Shown here: one piece after another, positions 51,451-60,715 of the stretch
How the letters are laid out: each line of letters opens with the position of its first letter
Numbering within the stretch: position 1 is the first letter of the stretch
Assembly: GCA_905188025.1 (NCBI GenBank)
Contig: CAJJKI010000007.1
Location: 1-64,000 of the forward strand
DNA from: an uncultured Eubacteriales bacterium
Lineage (GTDB): Bacteria; Bacillota_I; Bacilli_A; RF39; UBA660
Direction: 5' to 3'
DNA length: 64,000 bases
Notes under the pieces: model-generated
Told to the model about the DNA's origin: nothing
What the model saw: only the letters and a program-made list of their open reading frames with translations
Database searches by the model: none
Program-made: the position numbers and the translations under genes

Positions 51451-52170
51451 ATGACAGATATCCACTCACATATATTATTCTCATTAGATGATGGCAGTTA
51501 CTCTATCGAAGAAAGCCTTGAATTACTAAAAAAAATGAAGAGCCTTGGCTACAACAATATCATCTTAACACCTCATTACATTAAAGGATCAGATTATAAC
51601 GCCAACAACGAAAGAAAAAGAAATAACTTCTATCTCTTAAAAGAAGCTATTAAAGAACAAAATCTAAATATAAATATCTATCTTGGTAATGAAATATTTA
51701 TAACTGATAATATTCCTGAATTAATTGAACAAGATGAAATATCTAGCCTAAATCATACTAGATATCTCTTAATAGAGTTCCCATTTCATAATCAAATACT
51801 TAATCTTGAAGATATTATCTATGAAATAAAACTAAAAGGTTACATTCCTGTAATAGCTCACCCTGAGCGTTATACTTATTTCCAAGATAATTATGACTTA
51901 GTAGAAGAATTAAAAGATATGGGCGTCTTATTCCAATGTAATTATGTTAGTATTCTCGGTTACTATGGCAAATCAGCTGAAAAACTATTCAAGTATCTCT
52001 TGAAAAAACGCTATGTCAGTTTCTTAGGATCAGATATTCATCATCTAGATCGTGCCTTCTTCATCGATAACTATCCTAAAATTATCAAACATATAACTAA
52101 AGTAGCTGGTAAAGATTACTTTGACAAAATAATGGAAAACTGTAACAATTTAGTATCTCCTGAAAAGTAG
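51451..52170 (+). CDS. PHP-type protein-tyrosine phosphatase (CpsB/YwqE-like)
   Basis: A 239-residue manganese-dependent phosphatase of the PHP fold. The metal ligands are in TDIHSHILFSLDDGS, ILTPHYI, YLGNEIFI, VIAHPERYTYF and FLGSDIHHLD. It removes phosphate from the BY-kinase. It begins 12 bases after the kinase with RBS AGAGAGGTG. Confidence 0.93.
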   Translation: MTDIHSHILFSLDDGSYSIEESLELLKKMKSLGYNNIILTPHYIKGSDYNANNERKRNNFYLLKEAIKEQNLNINIYLGNEIFITDNIPELIEQDEISSLNHTRYLLIEFPFHNQILNLEDIIYEIKLKGYIPVIAHPERYTYFQDNYDLVEELKDMGVLFQCNYVSILGYYGKSAEKLFKYLLKKRYVSFLGSDIHHLDRAFFIDNYPKIIKHITKVAGKDYFDKIMENCNNLVSPEK

Positions 52171-52178
52171 GTGTAATT

Positions 52179-53621
52179 ATGAATCAAAAGAAAAATAAAA
52201 AAATTCGTCTTAGTATCCCTGGAATTATTCTAGGTATACTTCTTTTAATAATGACTACCTCACTAGTAGTTATCTTAAAACTATTTGATATTATTCCCAA
52301 TAATTATTTCACTATCATCTTAATAGTATTAATTATTCTAAGTATAATATTAAATTTCTTTCTCATATTCAAATTTAAAAATAAAGTATTAAAAGCTATT
52401 AAAATATTCTTAACCATCATTACAACCATCCTAATAGTAGCGTATTCTTTTGGAATATATTATCTAAATAAAACAATGAATCTCTTCGATAATATTTCTG
52501 TAATCAAAGAAGAAGTAACTAACTATTATATCGTTGTACTAGACACATCCATCTATGATGAACCATCCGATTTATATGGTAAAAGACTAGCATACTATGA
52601 AAAAACTGACTCATCAGTCTTAGATAGCCTTAAACTAGATTTAAAGTATGACATTGAAAAAGATATGACTAAACTAAAAGAAAAACTCTACAATCATGAA
52701 GTAGAAGCAATTCTTATAAGTGATATTATTAAAAACAAATATGAAGAAGATGATGAATCATTTACAAATAATATCCGTATTCTTAAAACTATTGAAATAA
52801 AAAAATCTATTGAAGATATCACTAAAAGAGTATCTATCAAAAATACTCCATTCAATGTTCTTATCAGTGGTATTGATACTTATGGAGATATAAATCAAAC
52901 TTCTCGTAATGACGTTAATATTGTAGCAACCGTTAATCCAAATACTAATGAAATATTATTAACTTCTATCCCAAGAGACTACTATGTACAACTTCATGGT
53001 ACCACAGGATACAAAGACAAGTTAACTCACGCTAGCTATTATGGAATAAATATGGCCGTAGAAACTATTGAAGACATTCTTGATATTGATATTAATTATT
53101 ACATTAAAGTTAACTTTACTACCGTTGTAGACTTAGTAAACAAAATAGGAGGCGTCGACGTCTATGCTGATCAAAGTATTAGAATAGGTTCATGTAAAAT
53201 AAATGAAGGCTATAATCATTTAGATGGCACTTGTGCTCTAGCTTTCTCCCGTGAAAGACATTCATATACCGACGGAGACCGTCATCGTGGCCGCAATCAA
53301 CAAGAAGTAATCCGTGCCATATTTACTAAACTAAGTAGTAGTTCTACCATTCTTACTGAATATAGTGATATTCTAAATACTCTAGATGGCAAATTTGCTA
53401 CCAATATGGATACTAAAGAAATAACAAGTTATATCAAATATGAATTAAATGATTTAAAAGATTACACAATTAAAAATGCTCAACTAGATGGCTATGGTTC
53501 AATGGGCCCAACATATTCATATCCTGGTCAAGATTTATGGATAATGATCCCTTATGAAGATACCATCACTAATGCTAAAAACTTAATAAACAAAGTATTA
53601 AACAATGAAAGTATAAAATAG
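52179..53621 (+). CDS. LytR-CpsA-Psr (LCP) family ligase
   Basis: A 480-residue membrane protein. Three N-terminal helices (about 10-105) precede an accessory domain and the catalytic LCP domain from about 225: NVLISGIDTYGDI, RNDVNIVATVNPNTNEILLT, IPRDYYVQLHGTTGYKDKL, YYIKVNFTTVVDLVNKIGG and AFSRERHSYTDGDRHRGRNQ with the pyrophosphate-binding arginines. LCP enzymes transfer finished glycans from undecaprenyl diphosphate to peptidoglycan, so this anchors the capsule made by the 30-42 kb genes. Confidence 0.93.
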   Translation: MNQKKNKKIRLSIPGIILGILLLIMTTSLVVILKLFDIIPNNYFTIILIVLIILSIILNFFLIFKFKNKVLKAIKIFLTIITTILIVAYSFGIYYLNKTMNLFDNISVIKEEVTNYYIVVLDTSIYDEPSDLYGKRLAYYEKTDSSVLDSLKLDLKYDIEKDMTKLKEKLYNHEVEAILISDIIKNKYEEDDESFTNNIRILKTIEIKKSIEDITKRVSIKNTPFNVLISGIDTYGDINQTSRNDVNIVATVNPNTNEILLTSIPRDYYVQLHGTTGYKDKLTHASYYGINMAVETIEDILDIDINYYIKVNFTTVVDLVNKIGGVDVYADQSIRIGSCKINEGYNHLDGTCALAFSRERHSYTDGDRHRGRNQQEVIRAIFTKLSSSSTILTEYSDILNTLDGKFATNMDTKEITSYIKYELNDLKDYTIKNAQLDGYGSMGPTYSYPGQDLWIMIPYEDTITNAKNLINKVLNNESIK

Positions 53622-53632
53622 AGGGTTGTATA

Positions 53633-54364
53633 ATGAAAAAAGAATTACTAATTATTGCTGGTCCATGTGCTGTCGAGTCACGTGAACAAATAATCCGTAT
53701 TGCGAAAAAATTAAAAGCTCTTGGCATTGAATATCTTCGTGCCGGAGCCTTTAAGCCACGTACCAATCCCCATAGTTTTAGAGGGCTAGGGGAGGAAGGA
53801 TTATTATACCTACTCGAAGCAAAACGACTAACAGGCATGAAAATAGTTACTGAAATAATGAGTATTGAACAATTAAATAAATATGGTGATTATATTGATA
53901 TCATTCAAATTGGTGCTCGTAACATGTACAACTATGAATTATTAAAAGCCCTTGGCAAAGTCAAAAAACCAATACTCTTAAAAAGAGCCTTCAGTGCTAC
54001 ATATCAAGAATGGCTTTCCGCTAGTGAATACATTAAATTATCCGGTAACAACCAAGTAATTCTATGTGAAAGAGGCATACGTGGCTTTGATAATTCTACT
54101 AGAAATGTTTTAGATATCCAAGCAATTCCCTATATAAAATATAATACTAATATGCCAATCATCGTTGATCCATCACACGCATCAGGTCATCGTTACATGA
54201 TAGAGTCAGATTCCCTAGCAGCCGTGTCCGCTGGAGCTGATGGCCTCATTATTGAAGTTCATGATCATCCAGAAGAAGCCCTAAGTGATAAAGAGCAAGC
54301 TATTGATATCAATGACCTATCAATTATTCTAGATAAAATAAAACAAATAAAAGAAATAATTTAA
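53633..54364 (+). CDS. aroF: DAHP synthase, type I beta (3-deoxy-7-phosphoheptulonate synthase)
   Basis: First enzyme of the shikimate pathway, joining phosphoenolpyruvate and erythrose 4-phosphate. At 243 residues it is slightly short because an N-terminal regulatory domain is missing. The core is IIAGPCAVESREQI, RAGAFKPRTNPHSFRGLGEE, VTEIMS, QIGARNMYNYELL, ILLKRAFSATYQEW, CERGIRGFDNSTRN, IVDPSHASGHRY and IIEVHDHPEEALSDKEQ. The KPRT signature favours DAHP over KDO8P synthase. It follows the LCP gene by 11 bases, so it is transcribed with capsule genes. No other shikimate gene is in the window. Confidence 0.88.
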   Translation: MKKELLIIAGPCAVESREQIIRIAKKLKALGIEYLRAGAFKPRTNPHSFRGLGEEGLLYLLEAKRLTGMKIVTEIMSIEQLNKYGDYIDIIQIGARNMYNYELLKALGKVKKPILLKRAFSATYQEWLSASEYIKLSGNNQVILCERGIRGFDNSTRNVLDIQAIPYIKYNTNMPIIVDPSHASGHRYMIESDSLAAVSAGADGLIIEVHDHPEEALSDKEQAIDINDLSIILDKIKQIKEII

Positions 54365-54368
54365 TAAA

Positions 54369-54417
54369 AAAAGAAGCTAGTATTCTTACCAACTGGTATC
54401 TATCACTAGCTTCTTTT
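54369..54417. terminator. bidirectional terminator
   Basis: AAAAGAAGCTAGT (54369-54381) pairs with ACTAGCTTCTTTT (54405-54417), between the converging aroF and the 54470 gene. Confidence 0.8.
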
Positions 54418-54469
54418 AATATCTATCTATACTTAAATTATCATATCATTAACATTTCTATCAAAAACT

Positions 54470-55327
54470 CTAATTAGTATCCTGTATTTTTTTAATTCTC
54501 TTCTTGATCGTATCAGATAGGGCATATATTGCCTGACTATTATCATTAGTTACTCTAATACCTTCAATTTCTTTCTTATACTTAACTAAATGTTCTTGTC
54601 CCATATAAGGAATTAATAATTGAACTACCATCTTGCTATTAAGTAAAATATATAAGTCAGAATTATCATCTACCATAATCATTTTCTTAATAAGAGCAAT
54701 ATAATCTTCAATTATTCTATCTAATAAATCCTTATTAGCATCTCTCATTGTTATATCAAAAGCTATATTAATTGTACTATCTTTAATAATGTCAAAATAG
54801 TCAAAGTCATTAATTATCAAATATTTTTCCATATAATCATTAAATAACGCCGCAGTAATTAGAAATCTTAAATTACAAATAATCAATTCTTTGATTGTTT
54901 CTTCTTCCATATAAGTATTCTCTTCATGTAGCATCTTATTAAGTAGTATATTAATTTCACTAACAGTTTTAATTTTTATATCGCCAATAAGTAACATTGA
55001 ATATTCAAAAGAAAGTTCTTTTTTGTTAAGTCTTAACATTTGCATATTTAATTTTTGGCGAATTCTACCAATAGCAATACTAAAATCATCTAGAGTATCA
55101 AAAGATAATTGACAATCATTAATTATATTCAAGTAATAACTAACCTGTACTTTATTAAGACCATCATAATCTTTCTTCTCTTCATCTCTAAGCTTACTAA
55201 TCTCTTCAGCCTTTTCTCCAAGCATATCCTTATCAATATTCCCCGAAGAAACACTATCTAAAATTTCAAGATATTTCTTACCAATTTTAATACTCTTATC
55301 AAATTTATTTTTAATAATATCAATCAT
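54470..55327 (-). CDS. hypothetical helical protein
   Basis: A 285-residue protein not recognised. The ATG at 55327 has GGGGTGAT upstream; the longer frame to 55381 lacks an RBS. It is entirely helical, with a coiled-coil-like start (KSIKIGKKYLEILDSVSSG, AEEISKLRDEEKKDYDGL) and no membrane or catalytic motif. It is convergent with aroF and divergent from the radical SAM gene. It resembles in type, but not clearly in sequence, the protein at 28793-29707. Confidence 0.5.
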   Translation of the reverse strand: MIDIIKNKFDKSIKIGKKYLEILDSVSSGNIDKDMLGEKAEEISKLRDEEKKDYDGLNKVQVSYYLNIINDCQLSFDTLDDFSIAIGRIRQKLNMQMLRLNKKELSFEYSMLLIGDIKIKTVSEINILLNKMLHEENTYMEEETIKELIICNLRFLITAALFNDYMEKYLIINDFDYFDIIKDSTINIAFDITMRDANKDLLDRIIEDYIALIKKMIMVDDNSDLYILLNSKMVVQLLIPYMGQEHLVKYKKEIEGIRVTNDNSQAIYALSDTIKKRIKKIQDTN

Positions 55328-55464
55328 TTTATCACCCCAGTAACAGTCACATATATTAGCATATAAACATATTTTCGTCAAGAAATCTACTTAAATAATA
55401 CGCAAAATAACCAAATATTTGTCTTTTTTTATTATCTGTGGTATCATTATAACTGGTGTTAATT

Positions 55465-56301
55465 ATGAAATTAAAAAAGATTTACCTAGAGATAACTAAT
55501 AAATGTAATCTATCATGTTCTTTTTGTATCAAAAATAAAAAGAAAATCACTAGTATTACTCTAGATAATTATAAATATATTATTGATAAAATAAAGCCAT
55601 ATACTAAAGAATTATATCTTCATATTCTTGGAGAACCGCTAATGCATCCTGATATTAATTACTTTATAGATTATGCTACTAATGCTGGCCTTATGGTAAA
55701 TATAACTACTAATGGCTACCTAATTAATAATATCAAAGATAATCATAATATTCATAGATTAAATATATCTCTTCATTCATATCATGAAAAATATAATATT
55801 CATCTAGAAGATTATCTTAATAATATCTTTAATGTTGTTGATAGTATCCGTGATAAAACATATGTCTCATTAAGATTATGGGTAAAAGATCATCACACCA
55901 GTAGTATCATTGCTTATCTAAATAATTGTTATCATACTGATATATCATCAGTTCTAAATAATCAAAAAATAAAGATCACAAATAATCTCTTAATAGATAC
56001 TTTTCACTGTTTCATTTGGCCTGATCTAAATAACTCTTACTACTGTGATAAAGGTACTTGTAGAGGCCTTATTGATCATATCGGTATCCTCTCAGACGGT
56101 ACCATCATTCCTTGTTGCCTTGACACAACTGGTGTCCTTAATCTAGGCAATATCTATCAAGATAATATTCCTGATATTTATAAAAAGTCCCTTGTAAAAG
56201 AAATGATACAAGGCTTCAAAGAAAATAAAAAAATAGCTGAATTATGTAAACATTGCCATTTTTTGGAGGTAAAAAATGAAAATACTAAATTGGAAAAATG
56301 A
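55465..56301 (+). CDS. radical SAM/SPASM-type protein
   Basis: A 278-residue protein. The radical SAM cluster motif is CNLSCSFC near residue 13, followed by the TIM-barrel strands ELYLHILGEPLMHPD and VNITTNGYLINN. The C-terminal part has a cysteine-rich SPASM-like set (YYCDKGTCRGL, IIPCCLDT, AELCKHCHFLE) that would hold auxiliary Fe-S clusters. Such enzymes modify peptides or proteins, but no precursor peptide is evident nearby. The ATG at 55465 is preferred; GTG at 55456 is upstream of it in frame. Its end overlaps sua5 by 26 bases, so the two are coupled. Confidence 0.82.
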   Translation: MKLKKIYLEITNKCNLSCSFCIKNKKKITSITLDNYKYIIDKIKPYTKELYLHILGEPLMHPDINYFIDYATNAGLMVNITTNGYLINNIKDNHNIHRLNISLHSYHEKYNIHLEDYLNNIFNVVDSIRDKTYVSLRLWVKDHHTSSIIAYLNNCYHTDISSVLNNQKIKITNNLLIDTFHCFIWPDLNNSYYCDKGTCRGLIDHIGILSDGTIIPCCLDTTGVLNLGNIYQDNIPDIYKKSLVKEMIQGFKENKKIAELCKHCHFLEVKNENTKLEK

Positions 56302-57292
56302 AATTAATCAAAATGAATTAAAAGAGGTAAGTGAATGCCTAGAGAGTGGGGGACTAGTTATTTTTCCTACTGAAACAGTCTATGGTATAGGTGCTATCGC
56401 TACTAATCCAAAATCCGTAGATAATATCTTTATTGCTAAAGGTCGTGCTAATGATAACCCCCTAATCGTTCATTTATCTAGTAAAGAAGAAATATCAAAA
56501 TACGCTATTATAAGTAATGAAATAGAGCAAAAATTAATTGATGCCTTTATGCCAGGACCATTCACTATCATTCTAAAGAAAAAAGATAATATCCCTATGA
56601 ATGTATCTGCTAATCTAGATACTGTAGGTATACGTATCCCATCAAATAAAATAGCTCACGCCATTCTTGAATATAATCATATTCCAGTAGCAGCTCCATC
56701 AGCTAATATTTCCGGTAAACCATCTGGTACTGATATTGAAGATATCACTGAAGAATTTAGAGATAAAGTAGGTTATATCATCGATGGAAGTAACGCTGAT
56801 ATTGGCCTTGAATCTACCGTTGTCAAAGTAATAAATAATATTCCAACAATCTTAAGACCAGGCTATATCACTAAAGAAGACATTCTAAATACTATTGGTA
56901 TTGTCAAAGAATCCGATAATCTCTTTAAAAAAGTTACTTCAGGCCCTGTAGAGTCCCCTGGTATGAAATATCGTCACTATGCCCCTGTAAGTGAATGCCA
57001 TCTAATATATATTAAAGATATACCTGAAAGAATCAAATATTTTAAAGAAAATACTACCAATAATGCCGTAATCATCGGATCAAGCATCTTAAAAGATATT
57101 CCTTGTAAACACTTCTTGTATTATGGCGATACCCTAGAAGAAATATCTCACAATATCTTCCGTCTTCTCCGTGAAGCCGATACCTATAATCCTGATATCA
57201 TCCTAATAGAAGGAGTATCCAAAAAAGGCCTTGGCCTTGCTATCATGAATCGCCTAATTCGTGCTAGTAGCTATAACTATGTTGAGTACTAG
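56276..57292 (+). CDS. sua5: L-threonylcarbamoyladenylate synthase (Sua5 type)
   Basis: Makes threonylcarbamoyl-AMP from threonine, bicarbonate and ATP for the t6A37 modification of tRNA. At 338 residues it is the long Sua5 form. The YrdC domain spans 1-200 (GLVIFPTETVYGIGAIATN, FIAKGRANDNPLIVHLSS, VAAPSANISGKPSGT, STVVKVINNIPTILRPG) and is joined by SPGMKYRHYAPVSE to the Sua5 C-terminal domain. RBS TTGGAGG. It starts inside the radical SAM gene. TcdA (16268-16939) acts on the product of this pathway. Confidence 0.93.
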   Translation: MKILNWKNEINQNELKEVSECLESGGLVIFPTETVYGIGAIATNPKSVDNIFIAKGRANDNPLIVHLSSKEEISKYAIISNEIEQKLIDAFMPGPFTIILKKKDNIPMNVSANLDTVGIRIPSNKIAHAILEYNHIPVAAPSANISGKPSGTDIEDITEEFRDKVGYIIDGSNADIGLESTVVKVINNIPTILRPGYITKEDILNTIGIVKESDNLFKKVTSGPVESPGMKYRHYAPVSECHLIYIKDIPERIKYFKENTTNNAVIIGSSILKDIPCKHFLYYGDTLEEISHNIFRLLREADTYNPDIILIEGVSKKGLGLAIMNRLIRASSYNYVEY

Positions 57293-57429
57293 ATAAGTTA
57301 TTTTATATCAAAAAATAAATTTCAAATATAAAGAATAACTATTTATAAATAAAAAATATATAACATACAAAAGATAATATTTAAAATATACAGCTAACAA
57401 TTCATTAATAAATAAAAGATATAATTAAC

Positions 57430-57468
57430 AAAAGATAATTTTTTAATATTTTATCTTTTATTTTTTTT
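57430..57468 (+). terminator. Rho-independent terminator
   Basis: AAAAGATAA-N12-TTATCTTTT followed by A and eight T residues. It would end the sua5 transcript after a 137-base AT-rich stretch. Confidence 0.7.
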
Positions 57469-57505
57469 AATCATATGCTATAATCATATTATAGGAGAAT
57501 AAGAT

Positions 57506-57829
57506 ATGAAGAAGAAAAATATCATAATACTTTTAATAGCAGCCATATTAATATTAATCATTGCTGTTATATTATTAACCAAAAATATCAATTTATCAAA
57601 AAATAAAATTACTATTTTAGATGCCACTTATTCATGTGAAGCCATCCCTGAAGACTTTTATGAAGATGATACATACATTTATTCTTTTCCTTGCCCAAAA
57701 AGCACATCAGTATTCGTAAAACTATCAGATGGTAATAAAATGTTAGTAAAAACTGCTCTAGAAGAAGAAAAAGTAACCATTAGTGAACTGGAATCAGCTG
57801 GCTTAGAATTTACTAAGAGGCATAAATAA
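57506..57829 (+). CDS. small membrane-anchored extracytoplasmic protein
   Basis: A 107-residue protein with an N-terminal signal anchor (NIIILLIAAILILIIAVILL) and a small external domain with two cysteines (YSCEAIPEDFY, FPCPKSTSVFV) that could form a disulphide. No family recognised. It follows a TATAAT-like box and an AGGAGAATAAG RBS. The next gene starts 13 bases on, so the two are likely partners. Distance to spoIIM is about 1 kb. Confidence 0.5.
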   Translation: MKKKNIIILLIAAILILIIAVILLTKNINLSKNKITILDATYSCEAIPEDFYEDDTYIYSFPCPKSTSVFVKLSDGNKMLVKTALEEEKVTISELESAGLEFTKRHK

Positions 57830-57842
57830 GGAGGGGATATAT

Positions 57843-58568
57843 ATGGAAAAGAAGCTAATACTTGAATTAAATAATCACAATGTCTATTATGTAAAAAATG
57901 AGACTTTAAATTATTATATCACTATCCCCAAAAATATGACTACTACTAACATTTGTATAGATTTAAAAAATAAAATGGATAATTACAATCTAGAATTAAA
58001 TGACGAAGTATGGGTAATGGAAAATATTAAAAATACTTATTCTTTCATTGATAACTACAACATTACTTTAGTATTACCAGTCTTTAATAATGAAGCAGTC
58101 TCAATACTAGAAAAAATTGATACTAGTCATTATGAAGAAATAGACAAATTATTAGGGTTCCTCATCAATAGTGCTTACAGTAATCTTATTGAAGCTAATC
58201 TAAAAATAGAAAATCAAGTAATCTTAATAGATAATGATCGTTATAAAACATTTATCAATTGGTTTACCGCTAGATATCGTAGTCGTGTTACTTGCCAAAG
58301 CCTACTAGAGCTAATCCGTATATTTAATGTCAACGCCACTTCCTATAAAAAATTAGAAACTCCTGGTATGACTTTTGTAGTAGGTAGTTATAATACCGAA
58401 ATTGACGCTCCAAAGAATGAAAAACCTGAAGAAGATAAACTAGTTGCAAAAGTAACAAACAATCCCATACCACAAGCAAGCAGTGGATTTACAAGTTATT
58501 GGCTTCTAGCAATTATCACTCTAATAGTGTCAGCGATCGTTGCATACATAGCCTTTAAATACAAATAA
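57843..58568 (+). CDS. tail-anchored hypothetical protein
   Basis: A 241-residue protein with a soluble N-terminal part of ~195 residues (not recognised, mixed alpha/beta, with FINWFTARYRSRVTCQSL in the middle). A Pro/Lys-rich linker and a C-terminal membrane helix (WLLAIITLIVSAIVAYIAF) follow. It is probably cytoplasmic with a tail anchor. RBS AAGGAGGGG. Co-transcribed with the preceding small membrane gene; a terminator follows. Confidence 0.5.
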   Translation: MEKKLILELNNHNVYYVKNETLNYYITIPKNMTTTNICIDLKNKMDNYNLELNDEVWVMENIKNTYSFIDNYNITLVLPVFNNEAVSILEKIDTSHYEEIDKLLGFLINSAYSNLIEANLKIENQVILIDNDRYKTFINWFTARYRSRVTCQSLLELIRIFNVNATSYKKLETPGMTFVVGSYNTEIDAPKNEKPEEDKLVAKVTNNPIPQASSGFTSYWLLAIITLIVSAIVAYIAFKYK

Positions 58569-58572
58569 AAAG

Positions 58573-58598
58573 CAAGGTACTAAACACCTTGTTTTCTT
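58573..58598. terminator. Rho-independent terminator
   Basis: CAAGGT-N7-ACCTTG followed by TTTTCTT, between converging genes. Confidence 0.7.
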
Positions 58599-58617
58599 AT
58601 ACATATATAAAAATAAA

Positions 58618-58737
58618 TTATAATAAGTAAGCAATAATTCCAATAATAGAAGATGCAAGCATTAATAATAGCATAAAAATGCCCATAATCTTCATACCCA
58701 AACTAGTCTTACTTTTTTTCTTTTTATTTCTACTCAT
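58618..58737 (-). CDS. 39-residue membrane peptide (Prli42/DUF4044-like layout)
   Basis: The peptide starts with a lysine-rich cytoplasmic tail (MSRNKKKKSKTSLG) followed by one membrane helix (MKIMGIFMLLLMLASSIIG and onward). The RBS GAGGTGG precedes the ATG at 58737 on the minus strand. The layout (basic tail, one helix with an MLLLMLASS-like core) recalls the conserved small Firmicute proteins of the DUF4044/Prli42 group, which anchor the stressosome in Listeria. The assignment is tentative. Confidence 0.5.
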   Translation of the reverse strand: MSRNKKKKSKTSLGMKIMGIFMLLLMLASSIIGIIAYLL

Positions 58738-58817
58738 TAACTATCCACCTCATATTAATTATACCTAATATTTAGAATATTTTCAATATCTAAGAATATA
58801 ATTTTATAGGTGATCAT

Positions 58818-59450
58818 ATGTTAAAAAAATATCGTAGTATCAAAAGCATTCTATTTCCAAGTAAAAAACTAAATATCTTTATTCTAAGTATCATTATATT
58901 AGGCATAATTCTAGGTTCTATATTCTCAACAATCATTACACAAAACGATCAAAATATTGTAATAGAAAAAATAAAACTATTCATAACTAATATTAGCGAT
59001 AATTCATTAAATACCATCACATCTTTTAAAAACAGTATATCTATTAATCTAATCTATATAATTATTATTTGGATACTCGGTATGACTTTAATAGGCATCC
59101 CTATAAACACCTTCTTATTATTCATAAAAAACTTTATCCTTGGCTTCTCTTTATCCTCATTTATCTTAACATACAGTTATAAAGGTTTAATCCTTTCATC
59201 TATATATTTAATCTTCGGAGAACTATTAACTATCATAATCCTATCAATATTAACCACCTATAGCATTATTTTCTCATCAAAATTATTAAAACATATCTTT
59301 AAAAGTAACATTCCTAATGAAATACCAAAATATCTAAAGAATTATTCACTAATCTTTGTAATATCTATCATATTATGCCTCATCTCATCAATAAGTGAAT
59401 CATTTCTAGTACCAACACTTGTAAAATTAATAATAAAACTATATATCTAA
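58818..59450 (+). CDS. spoIIM: stage II sporulation protein M
   Basis: A 210-residue membrane protein with about five helices: FILSIIILGIILGSIFSTII, then the SpoIIM core IYIIIIWILGMTLIGIPINT and IKNFILGFSLSSFIL, then two C-terminal helices. It recruits SpoIIP and SpoIID to the septum for engulfment. The RBS TAGGTGATC precedes the ATG at 58818. Placed far from spoIIP here. Only 46 bases separate it from mnmA. Confidence 0.85.
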   Translation: MLKKYRSIKSILFPSKKLNIFILSIIILGIILGSIFSTIITQNDQNIVIEKIKLFITNISDNSLNTITSFKNSISINLIYIIIIWILGMTLIGIPINTFLLFIKNFILGFSLSSFILTYSYKGLILSSIYLIFGELLTIIILSILTTYSIIFSSKLLKHIFKSNIPNEIPKYLKNYSLIFVISIILCLISSISESFLVPTLVKLIIKLYI

Positions 59451-59496
59451 TAGTTTTTTTCTTCATTTTGTGATATACTTTTAACAGGTGATTAAT

Positions 59497-60591
59497 ATGT
59501 CTACAGTTGTTATAGGTATGTCTGGAGGAGTAGATTCTTCCGTAGCAGCCATTTTATTAAAAGAAGCCGGCTATAATGTAATTGGCTTATTCATGCGTAA
59601 TTGGGATAGTGAAGTAAATAATGACTATCTAGGTAATCCTAATATAAATAATCAAGATATATGTCCACAAGAAAAAGATTACAATGATGCTCTTGCCGTA
59701 TGTCAAAAAATAGGTATTCCCTTACATAGAGTTGATTTTGTAAAAGAATATTGGGATAATGTCTTTACATATTTTCTAGATGAATTAAAAAAAGGAAGAA
59801 CTCCAAATCCTGATGTAATGTGCAACAAATATATCAAATTCGATTTATTCTATAAAAAAGCCAAAGAACTAGGAGCTGATTATATTGCTACTGGTCATTA
59901 TGCTAAAATCATAGATGGTAAACTTTATAAAGCCAGCGATAAAAATAAAGATCAAAGCTATTTCCTAGCGTATGTTAACTCAAAAATCTTCAAAGAAGTA
60001 ATCTTCCCATTACAAGATATTGATAAACCAGAAGTAAGAAAAATAGCTGAAAAACATGGCTTAATAACTGCCACCAAAAAAGACTCTACCGGCATATGTT
60101 TTATCGGAGAAAGAAACTTCACTAATTTCTTAAAAAATTATCTTCCTAATCAAGCAGGAGATATCGTTAATATTGAAACAAATGAAGTATTAGGTAAACA
60201 TATCGGTCTAATGTACTACACAATAGGTCAAAGAAAAGGTCTAAATCTAGGTAATGCTCACAATCTAATTCACGACAAAGCATTTGTTGTAAAGAAAGAT
60301 CTAGATAAAAATATCTTATATGTTGCCACTGGTGATGAAAACAAATATTTATATTCTACTAAAGCCATTATCAAAGAATTTAACTTCCTAGTAGACACTT
60401 TACCATCTACTTGTAGTTGTAAATTCCGTTATCGTCAACAAGATATACCTTGTCAAATTAAATGTCTAGATAATTCAGAAATAGAAGTAAATTATGAAAA
60501 CGCCAAAGCTGTTACTCCAGGACAGTTCTGTGTTCTATATGATGGAGATTTATGTCTAGGTGGCGGAATTATTGATAAAGTATACAAATAA
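59497..60591 (+). CDS. mnmA: tRNA-specific 2-thiouridylase MnmA
   Basis: Thiolates U34 of Lys, Glu and Gln tRNAs using a persulphide and ATP. 364 residues. The PP-loop is VIGMSGGVDSSVAA, the catalytic cysteines are Cys109 (PDVMCNKYIKF) and Cys201 (STGICFIGERNF), and the C-terminal domain has GLNLGNAHN, CKFRYRQQDIPC and the end AVTPGQFCVLYDGDLCLGGG. The ATG at 59497 has AGGTGATTA upstream; GTG at 59488 is part of that RBS. Its stop codon is inside a strong terminator. Confidence 0.95.
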   Translation: MSTVVIGMSGGVDSSVAAILLKEAGYNVIGLFMRNWDSEVNNDYLGNPNINNQDICPQEKDYNDALAVCQKIGIPLHRVDFVKEYWDNVFTYFLDELKKGRTPNPDVMCNKYIKFDLFYKKAKELGADYIATGHYAKIIDGKLYKASDKNKDQSYFLAYVNSKIFKEVIFPLQDIDKPEVRKIAEKHGLITATKKDSTGICFIGERNFTNFLKNYLPNQAGDIVNIETNEVLGKHIGLMYYTIGQRKGLNLGNAHNLIHDKAFVVKKDLDKNILYVATGDENKYLYSTKAIIKEFNFLVDTLPSTCSCKFRYRQQDIPCQIKCLDNSEIEVNYENAKAVTPGQFCVLYDGDLCLGGGIIDKVYK

Positions 60592-60613
60592 AGACTATTT
60601 AGTAGTCTTTTTT
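60590..60613 (+). terminator. terminator of mnmA
   Basis: AAAGACTA-TTTAG-TAGTCTTT followed by TTT, starting in the stop codon. Confidence 0.85.
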
Positions 60614-60715
60614 CTTTATTTATGATATAATTAAATAGTAAATGATAAATACTAATACCTTGACACAATAAGTGTAAAATGATAAAATTAATATATATAC
60701 GGAGGGTCATATAAT

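Noticed and set aside
28793..55327. The helical proteins at 28793-29707 and 54470-55327 as paralogues
   Set aside because: Similar size, orientation and composition only. I could not find a shared motif, so I do not claim homology.
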